Source: Fidelibacterota bacterium (GTDB lineage Bacteria > Fidelibacterota > Marinisomatia > SCGC-AAA003-L08 > JACNLC01). Taken from it: 64,000 bases of DNA. The DNA is taken from NCBI GenBank assembly GCA_024277615.1, contig JAJRUW010000031.1, positions 1 to 64,000 on the forward strand. The letters run 5' to 3'. Positions 57,487 through 64,000 of the stretch are shown here, in pieces (positions within the stretch are counted from its first letter, which is position 1; every line of letters begins with the position of its first letter). Below the pieces are notes generated by a model, which saw only the letters and a list, made by a program, of their open reading frames with translations, searched no databases and was not told the DNA's origin. Both the position numbers and the translations under genes were made by a program.

Positions 57487-58352
57487 TCTTTCCAGTAAAC
57501 AAATACACCAGGGAAATGCACAACCTTGAAAGCTGAACTGATACCATGCAATGATTCGGCCTCGCCCAGGAAAAGATACCCGCCATGGTTCAGGACATCA
57601 TAAAAGGAACGCACTACTTTTTTCTTAATGGGAAGATCAAAATAAATCAGCACATTTCTGCAAAAAAGAAAATCAACTCCCCGCATACGCCTCACTGCAG
57701 ATACATCGTTCAAATTTAAAAATTCAAATCTTGCCATTCGTTTGATCTCATCTTTAATATGATATTTCGTACCATTCTGGTCAAAATATTTGGTTTTATA
57801 ATAAGCATTCATGTTGGAGCGGAAAGAATTATTCGTATAGATCCCTTTTCTCGCATTTTCGAGTATGCGCGCACTGATATCCGTGCCAATCAGATCAAAT
57901 TTCATTTCATCGAGTTTCCGGCCCAGTTTTTCTTTTAATATCATGGCAATCGTGTAAAGTTCTTCGCCGGATGAACTTGCTGAACTCCAAATTGTAAATT
58001 GCTTCTTACCTTCTGCAGTCCGGCGCTCGATGACCTCCTGAATTAATTTATTCCCAAAAATCTCAAGTTGTTTCTCATAGCGGCAAAAATAAGTTTCATT
58101 GATGGTGATCTGGTTATAAATATTACTTAGTTCCTCCGTCTGGGAGGGAAGCCGTTTCAGATAGCTGATATATTCTTCGAAGCTGCCGATATCCAATTCC
58201 CTTACCCGGCGATTCAATCGATTTTCAAGCAGATATAGTTTGTTCTCAGGAAAAAAGATTCCGCTTTTTTCGTAGATGAAATCTCGTAACCTGAGAAAGG
58301 ATTCAATAGATAGTTTGATTGTTTTTGTCTGATTGATCACAAATTCTTTCAT
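57483..58352 (-). CDS. cheR: Chemotaxis methyltransferase CheR
   Basis: FTIWSSASSSGEELYTIAMIL...DFLFCRNVLIYFDLPIKKKVVRSFYDVLNHGGYLFLGEAESL. Confidence 0.95.
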   Translation of the reverse strand: MKEFVINQTKTIKLSIESFLRLRDFIYEKSGIFFPENKLYLLENRLNRRVRELDIGSFEEYISYLKRLPSQTEELSNIYNQITINETYFCRYEKQLEIFGNKLIQEVIERRTAEGKKQFTIWSSASSSGEELYTIAMILKEKLGRKLDEMKFDLIGTDISARILENARKGIYTNNSFRSNMNAYYKTKYFDQNGTKYHIKDEIKRMARFEFLNLNDVSAVRRMRGVDFLFCRNVLIYFDLPIKKKVVRSFYDVLNHGGYLFLGEAESLHGISSAFKVVHFPGVFVYWKE

Positions 58353-58360
58353 GTGGACCC

Positions 58361-59287
58361 CTAAGCTTCGATCATTTGAGCCAGTTCCCGAACCAGGGCA
58401 ATGTCTTCTTCAATGTTCATAACGAAGTATTCAAAGTCAAGAGATTCAAGCCCGGAATAAGTTTTGCTGATAATCCCCCATCCCTCTTCCTCCGGCGGTA
58501 TTGTTTTGAAAAATTCCGTTCCGAACTGATACAATCTGAGGTTGGTAACAATGTCGGCCAGCTGGATTAACGAAGTGGAGACCTGAAACTGTTGATCTTC
58601 GACCTGTGAGGGATGATGGTGGAACCCCACGGCATTTATGATTGCTTCCGGGAGCTGCCATTTTTGAGCCAGCCACATCCCCACCTGAGCATGGTTTACA
58701 CCCAGTACTTCTTCCTCGGCCAGAGAAACATCACATTGTTCAATATGCGCTAATTCAAGAGCCTCAAAGTAATTCCCCGGATCAATTTTATAAAGGGTTA
58801 ATTTGCCGATATCATGGAGAAGTCCTAACGAATACGGACTGGAACTGATCGATATCCGCAGTTTCTTGTTCAATAGCTCGGCAATATGCGCACAAGCACT
58901 GGAATGCTCCCAGAATTGACGCCAGCGGTCTGTATGTTCTTTGTAGTTTTTCCACTGTTTGTGATGATCGCCACCGCCGTCTTTAAAAGCCTTAATAACA
59001 GAAAATCCGATCACGAGATGACTCAGCTCCTGCATACCGATGATAACTATTGCGTGACGGAGTGATTCCACTTTCTCCTTCAGTCCATAATATGCGGAGT
59101 TTGCTATTTTCAGGACTTTCATCGCCAGGGGCGGGTCTTTTTCAATCAGGGGGTACATTTGATTTACTGACAATCTATCCTGGCGCACAATCTGCAATAC
59201 TTCCGTTGCAATAGCCGGCAAAGTCGGCAGGTTCGTCAGAGTTGAGACCTGTTCAAAATAGAATTCCGGGGGGTATTTTTTACTCAT
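58361..59287 (-). CDS. HDOD-domain protein
   Basis: LPTLPAIATEVLQIVRQDRLSVNQMYPLIEKDPPLAMKVLKIANSAYYG; LLHDIGKL. Confidence 0.92.
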   Translation of the reverse strand: MSKKYPPEFYFEQVSTLTNLPTLPAIATEVLQIVRQDRLSVNQMYPLIEKDPPLAMKVLKIANSAYYGLKEKVESLRHAIVIIGMQELSHLVIGFSVIKAFKDGGGDHHKQWKNYKEHTDRWRQFWEHSSACAHIAELLNKKLRISISSSPYSLGLLHDIGKLTLYKIDPGNYFEALELAHIEQCDVSLAEEEVLGVNHAQVGMWLAQKWQLPEAIINAVGFHHHPSQVEDQQFQVSTSLIQLADIVTNLRLYQFGTEFFKTIPPEEEGWGIISKTYSGLESLDFEYFVMNIEEDIALVRELAQMIEA

Positions 59288-59307
59288 ATTGGCTCACAGA
59301 ATTTTGC

Positions 59308-60591
59308 TCATCTTTTCTTGTTCGATATTAAGTCACTCAACTCTTTAACTGCTCTGGTAGAGGCGCTTTTAATATCGGGGTTCTGACTTTCGGTTAATTT
59401 TTTCAAAATGTCCAATGATTCGAATATCCTCAGTGCGATTGCAGTCTTTACGGCAGCCAGAACTCTCATTCCTTCACCTTTTTCCAACACCTTTAAAATT
59501 GTCATTTTTGTTAAAGATGAATTGAATCCTGCAAGATTTTCAACTGCTGTAAAGGCTACCCAGTCATCAGAATGATTGGCCAATTTACAAATTTCCTTTT
59601 CAAGGAGCGGTTCTGATTTGGATATTTCTATCAATTTTACCAGGAGGTTCGACGGCATTTCCCACCATCGTTCATAAAACAGCTGAATAACTTCAACCGG
59701 GGGCTTAAGGGATAACTGAATTCCGACCAACTCTGCAAAGTCGGACCCGCTTTCCGCAAGGCGGTTCAGTGTGAACTCAATCAGCTGCGGATAGGCTTTC
59801 CCAAAAACCTCTAACTCCATGCGACCGGCTATTTGCAGGATTGAGGTCAGTATTTCGTTTTTCAACAACTCCTGACTGCCATGCAACATCTGGTACAATA
59901 AATCCAGACTTGCCTGATCACCGATTTTCCCCAGAGCTTCAACAACAGCGTAAGCCAGCAAAGGGTCTTTGGTCGCCAGGCAGTCTTCGAGGTAGGATTT
60001 AGAATCCGGGAGACCGATCCGACCGATTGCTTCGGCGGCTTCAGCTCTGGGCCCACCCCTTGAGTTTAACAATTCGTACAAAGTCAGCAGCGCTTTTGAA
60101 GAAGCAATCTTGCCTAATGCTTCCACAGCAGAAGACCTGACATTTTCTACCGCATCACTAAGGGCGGTTTTACACAGCGCATCCACGGCTTTTTCGCTTT
60201 CGGCCAGCCCCAGTATGTCAGCGGCAAATTTCCTTACGTCCTCATTTTCTGCCGTGAGCGCCGGTAAGAGATCATTAACGGCTTCGTCTCCAAAAGTAAC
60301 CAGTATCATGGCCACGGTATTTCTTACTTCTATACGGCTGCTACCCAGCAGAGGTGTAAGTGATTTTGTACAAACGGAAGCGGGTATGCCCTGCAGAACT
60401 TCCGATGCTGCTTCTCTCACGGCACGGTTATCATCCTGAACAGCCTCGATAAGGTGATGTATTGTATCAGAAGGTTCAAATTCCTCCAGATCATACACAG
60501 CCCAGCGTCTTTCATCAGAATCTTCATCCTTTAATTTTGCAACAATTCCTTTGAATTTTTCAACATCCTGGCTTGCAGCAATTGTCTCCAT
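59308..60591 (-). CDS. HEAT-repeat protein (start trimmed to METIAAS)
   Basis: Repeated helical HEAT units (AVEALGKIASSKALLTLYELL, AEAIGRIGLPDSKSYLEDCL); AGGAG SD before ATG at 60591. Confidence 0.85.
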   Translation of the reverse strand: METIAASQDVEKFKGIVAKLKDEDSDERRWAVYDLEEFEPSDTIHHLIEAVQDDNRAVREAASEVLQGIPASVCTKSLTPLLGSSRIEVRNTVAMILVTFGDEAVNDLLPALTAENEDVRKFAADILGLAESEKAVDALCKTALSDAVENVRSSAVEALGKIASSKALLTLYELLNSRGGPRAEAAEAIGRIGLPDSKSYLEDCLATKDPLLAYAVVEALGKIGDQASLDLLYQMLHGSQELLKNEILTSILQIAGRMELEVFGKAYPQLIEFTLNRLAESGSDFAELVGIQLSLKPPVEVIQLFYERWWEMPSNLLVKLIEISKSEPLLEKEICKLANHSDDWVAFTAVENLAGFNSSLTKMTILKVLEKGEGMRVLAAVKTAIALRIFESLDILKKLTESQNPDIKSASTRAVKELSDLISNKKR

Positions 60592-60604
60592 TAATTGACT
60601 CCTG

Positions 60605-61324
60605 TTAATTGAAAATCCTTTTCCTGAAAAAGTGAGCTCCCGGATGGATTCTGTAAAAGCCGATATTACCCATGAACTTCGTTCCAACTGATTCCACATA
60701 CAGGTAGCCATTCGGCCTGATCATCGCTGACAGCTTTCTCAGTATCTCGGTCCGGTATTCCTTTTGAAAATAAAACAGCAGATTCGCACAGACGGCAATA
60801 TGATAAGTTTCTTCACTTTTTAGCCTGAGTATATCCGCCACTCTAAAACTTACTTTTTTCCGTATGCTGTCCTTAACCAGAACTTTATCCTGCGTTAAAA
60901 ATAATAATCCGCTTTGATAATCCCGGACTTTTTGCTTTTCGTATTTTCTTAACCTGTAAATGCCGCATTTGGCTCTATCAATTATAGCCCGGTTTACATC
61001 ACAGGCCAACACTTCAGGCTTAATTCCGTGGGAATCCTTTAAGTATTGCTGAATTGCCATCACCAGCGAATAGGGTTCCCGTCCATCAGAACAACCTGCA
61101 GAAAGGATCTTCAATCTCGAGCTAACGGTATTGGTCTTAAGAAAATCCTGCAATATAATTTCTTCCAGATCTTTAAACAGGCTGTCCAACCGGAAAAAGC
61201 CGGTTGCCGTCACCGTTGAGGTTGAGCTAAAGAAAGTTTCAATGTCACTTTCAAAACCCGATTTTGCACCGTTGGGACATTGCGTTTTTCTAATTTGGGT
61301 TTTCATGAGATCCCATTGGTTCAA
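60605..61324 (-). CDS. CheR-like SAM methyltransferase
   Basis: LKILSAGCSDGREPYSLVMAIQQYLK...AVCANLLFYFQKEYRTEILRKLSAMIRPNGYLYVESVG. Confidence 0.85.
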   Translation of the reverse strand: MNQWDLMKTQIRKTQCPNGAKSGFESDIETFFSSTSTVTATGFFRLDSLFKDLEEIILQDFLKTNTVSSRLKILSAGCSDGREPYSLVMAIQQYLKDSHGIKPEVLACDVNRAIIDRAKCGIYRLRKYEKQKVRDYQSGLLFLTQDKVLVKDSIRKKVSFRVADILRLKSEETYHIAVCANLLFYFQKEYRTEILRKLSAMIRPNGYLYVESVGTKFMGNIGFYRIHPGAHFFRKRIFN

Positions 61325-61368
61325 GCCACAGCATATCCACTGAAATACGGTTCCGGCATTCCGCTTCT

Positions 61369-61563
61369 CTAAACCTGCTTTGGGTTCTGCGGAATTTCAC
61401 CTCGCAGATATTTTTCAATGTTCCCTACCATGATCCGCCAGCCCCGGCCTACTTTCACGGCAGGAAGTTGCCCTGTTTGGATCAGATTATATAGCGTTTT
61501 GCGGCTGATTTTTAATAGACGCTTGGCCTCGTCCACTGTTAAAACATCATTTTCATTCAACAT
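61369..61563 (-). CDS. Excisionase-type HTH DNA-binding protein (64 aa)
   Basis: LTVDEAKRLLKISRKTLYNLIQTGQLPAVKVGRGWRIMVGNIEKYLRGE. Confidence 0.88.
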   Translation of the reverse strand: MLNENDVLTVDEAKRLLKISRKTLYNLIQTGQLPAVKVGRGWRIMVGNIEKYLRGEIPQNPKQV

Positions 61564-61664
61564 TTTTATTCCTTCTCTTTGTAATTAATATTCAATTTAG
61601 TAAGCTCCAATTTCCCATCTGATTTACTAATCGGATTCGATTCAACTGTTGATTGTACAAGCTT

Positions 61665-62279
61665 TCAATTTCGACTCACACATGCTTTCTTGAGCATTAT
61701 TTTTTCCGGGTCCAGTACGACCACCATGCCTGTTTCATTGGCGGCTGTGGTGGTCTGCTTGGCAATACCGATGATGTATTTATCATCGATACCGGATATT
61801 GCATCGGGAGTATCCTCAATATCCTTTTCAGGCAATCCGATGATTTCGGCAACTGAATCTACCGTAAGACCCACCATCTGGTCCTTTACTTTAACAATAA
61901 TTATCCTGGTCTTTTCAGAAAAAGAAATACTTGGCAGTTCGAGACATGTTCTCAGATCGATTACCGGTGTAATAGTCCCTCGCAGGTTCATAATTCCCAG
62001 TACCGAAGCATCCAGATGGGGAACCCGTGTAATATCATGGGGCTTTACAACCTCCTGAATTTGAAGGATGTTAACACCAAAATAATATTTATCAATCTTG
62101 AAAGAAATGAGATGAATATATTTTTCCGAACCGGTATCGTTTTGATTAATGATTCTTATCCTGCCCGGACCCTGCTTTGCAGATGGTTCCCCGGTATTCC
62201 CCGACATACTCGTCCCCGCTGATGAGTTAATCGCAGATTTCTTTTCGTCCAGAAGCTCTTTGATAGATTTTTTTTTCAT
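61665..62279 (-). CDS. cheW: Chemotaxis coupling protein CheW
   Basis: HLISFKIDKYYFGVNILQIQEVVKPHDITRVPHLDASVLGIMNLRGTITPVIDLRTCL. Confidence 0.95.
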   Translation of the reverse strand: MKKKSIKELLDEKKSAINSSAGTSMSGNTGEPSAKQGPGRIRIINQNDTGSEKYIHLISFKIDKYYFGVNILQIQEVVKPHDITRVPHLDASVLGIMNLRGTITPVIDLRTCLELPSISFSEKTRIIIVKVKDQMVGLTVDSVAEIIGLPEKDIEDTPDAISGIDDKYIIGIAKQTTTAANETGMVVVLDPEKIMLKKACVSRN

Positions 62280-62626
62280 ACTCTATATTTCCGACACTCA
62301 TAGTTTCTGTACACCTTTCGTTCATGTTTCCGGCAATAGACGAAAGTGTTGTTCTCAATATCCCGGGAGTAGTTGCAATTGTAGCAACCTTTCATTTTAT
62401 CTTTAGATTTCTTATATCCGAAATACCGCATTTCATTGGGATCTTTGATCATCGGTGGCAATTCGTAGTCGGCATCGGTGGCATAAGCCAGCGATAAGAA
62501 TCCCCATCCCAGGATCATGAGAACCAGTAAAAAATAGTTTGATATATTATCTTCAAGAATAAAACCGATTAGTGTACTGAAAGTAATCAGAATTTGAATA
62601 GTGATGAAGCCGGTTTTATAGTTCAT
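62276..62626 (-). CDS. Small membrane protein with Cys-rich cytoplasmic tail (116 aa)
   Basis: Two TM segments, then KGCYNCNYSRDIENNTFVYCRKHERKVYRNYECRKYRV. Confidence 0.65.
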   Translation of the reverse strand: MNYKTGFITIQILITFSTLIGFILEDNISNYFLLVLMILGWGFLSLAYATDADYELPPMIKDPNEMRYFGYKKSKDKMKGCYNCNYSRDIENNTFVYCRKHERKVYRNYECRKYRV

Positions 62627-62679
62627 AATGTTTACCCATGTTCATAGTGTGCATTATATTCAGCATGTACCGATAAGCA

Positions 62680-64000
62680 TTAAATTTTGAATTGTGAAAT
62701 GAGAGTGTTCAGAGTCTGAACTTCTTTATTCAACGCTTCGGAAGTAAATGCCAGCCCCTGTGCGCCTCCTGCCGCTTCCTTGGCAACTGATGATATATTT
62801 TCAATATTTTTTGAGATCTCTTCAGCTCCGGTACTCTGCTGATCTGCTGCATTTGCAATTTGCTCAACTGCATTATTGACTTCGTCAATGGATACGGATA
62901 TTTTATCCAAAGCGGAACCGGACTGTGAGGCCAGTTGTCTTCCCTTGTCAGAACGATCGGTAATTTTTGCCGTACCATTTACCGAATCCATTACACCCTG
63001 CTGTATTTCCCTGATCTTTTCACCGATTTCGGTCGTTGCATTCACGGTCCTTTCGGCAAGTTTGCGAACTTCATCGGCAACAACGGCAAAACCGCGACCG
63101 GCATCGCCTGCCCGGGCGGCCTCAATATTGGCGTTAAGAGCCAGTAAATTGGTTTGATCCGCAATATCTTCGATCACCTGAATGACTTCCCCGATCTCTT
63201 TCGATTTAGATTCAAGGCTGCTGATCTGGTTTGAAGTTGAGGCGACAATTGCGGCTATATCCTCCATCCCCTTGATGGTATTTTTAACGGAACTTTTGCC
63301 TTCTGACACAACCGAACTGGCTTCTCCGGTAGTTTCATGGGTAGCGTTTGCGTTTTTACTTGCTTCCAAAATCATGGCGCTCATTTCTTCCATGGAAGTT
63401 GCAATTTCACTTAGCTGAGCCTGCTGTTCTTCCGCACCGGCCGCAAGCTGCTCAGAAGTCGCTGATAATTCATTTGAGGAATCTTCCAGATTCTGTGAAC
63501 TGACACGAATTTTTTTGATTACCTCCTGGACTTTCTGTACAAAAACATTGAACCACTGTGCAAGTTCGCCCAATTCATCCTTTTGTCCGATGACAAGACG
63601 CTTTGTTAAATCTCCGGCACCCTGGGCAATATCCTTTAAGTTTTCTGAGACAGCTCTGATGCGTTTTATAACGAGAAAATAGACTACTACATAACTGCAA
63701 ATTCCAACTATCAGAGACATGCCAATTATTGTCAATATTAACATCATTGTATTGCGACGACTGTTGGCCAAAACATCTGCAGATGATATTTGCATCACCA
63801 GAGCCCCGATAGTCTCACCGGGGTTTGCCACATGGCAATCAGCACATTGCTCTCTGAAGATTTTCGGTTTGGCATAAACGATGGAACCGGACTGTAAATT
63901 CGATTTGTCAATTATGGACGCACCCCGTAGTAAAGAATCCTTTACGGTTTGTGTTACGATACTCATGACATCCAGAGTAGAATCACTGGAACAGAAAACA
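62680..64000 (-). CDS. Methyl-accepting chemotaxis protein with CXXCH motif (truncated by window right edge)
   Basis: HAMP and MCP signalling hairpin ([51 protein letters not shown]); N-terminal [24 protein letters not shown]; frame stays open upstream of the 63966 ATG to the window edge. Confidence 0.93.
   Translation of the reverse strand, partial: VFCSSDSTLDVMSIVTQTVKDSLLRGASIIDKSNLQSGSIVYAKPKIFREQCADCHVANPGETIGALVMQISSADVLANSRRNTMMLILTIIGMSLIVGICSYVVVYFLVIKRIRAVSENLKDIAQGAGDLTKRLVIGQKDELGELAQWFNVFVQKVQEVIKKIRVSSQNLEDSSNELSATSEQLAAGAEEQQAQLSEIATSMEEMSAMILEASKNANATHETTGEASSVVSEGKSSVKNTIKGMEDIAAIVASTSNQISSLESKSKEIGEVIQVIEDIADQTNLLALNANIEAARAGDAGRGFAVVADEVRKLAERTVNATTEIGEKIREIQQGVMDSVNGTAKITDRSDKGRQLASQSGSALDKISVSIDEVNNAVEQIANAADQQSTGAEEISKNIENISSVAKEAAGGAQGLAFTSEALNKEVQTLNTLISQFKI

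Noticed and set aside
59308-60711. ORF-track start of the HEAT protein at 60711
   Set aside because: Would overlap the CheR-like gene by over 100 bp; internal ATG at 60591 has an AGGAG SD and 13-bp spacing.
1-64000. CRISPR arrays, rRNA/tRNA genes, IS elements, prophage or defence genes
   Set aside because: No regular repeat-spacer structure, transposase, integrase or RNA gene was recognised; the excisionase-like HTH proteins alone do not support a mobile element.

Overview
The window is a nearly continuous flagellar and chemotaxis gene cluster. Every credible CDS is on the minus strand, so transcription runs from position 64000 toward 1. In transcription order it contains: an MCP truncated by the right edge, with a CXXCH motif; a small Cys-rich membrane protein; CheW; an excisionase-type HTH protein; a CheR-like methyltransferase; HEAT-repeat and HDOD proteins; cheR, cheY, cheA (tandem Hpt), cheB, cheY and cheZ-like; FapA/DUF342; two response regulators; a sigma54 activator; flgB-flgC-fliE-fliF-G-H-I-J-MotE-like-fliK-flgD-TIGR02530-like-flgE; motA-motB; fliL-M-N/Y-O-P-Q-R-flhB-A-F-G-fliA; two histidine-kinase-like genes; flgF-G-A-H-I-J-N-K-L; fliW-csrA; a block of large TPR/glycosyltransferases; and two flagellin genes with another HTH gene between them. 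P- and L-ring genes (flgI, flgH) indicate a diderm. Taxonomy cannot be settled from the sequence alone. The most interesting signals are regulatory. (1) Three long intergenic gaps, upstream of flgF, fliL and flgB, each carry a tandem pair of GGGAA/TTCCC-type inverted repeats about 18-22 bp centre to centre, upstream of a sigma54-like -24/-12 element. This looks like an enhancer set for the clustered sigma54 activator. (2) Both flagellin leaders carry hairpins with different stems but the same AAGGAA loop, plus a GGA overlapping the Shine-Dalgarno. This matches CsrA target architecture, and csrA-fliW lies in the same window. (3) Both flagellins have TAAA-N15-(G/A)CCGAWA sigma28-type promoters. 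I did not find a clearly novel defence-like or mobile system.
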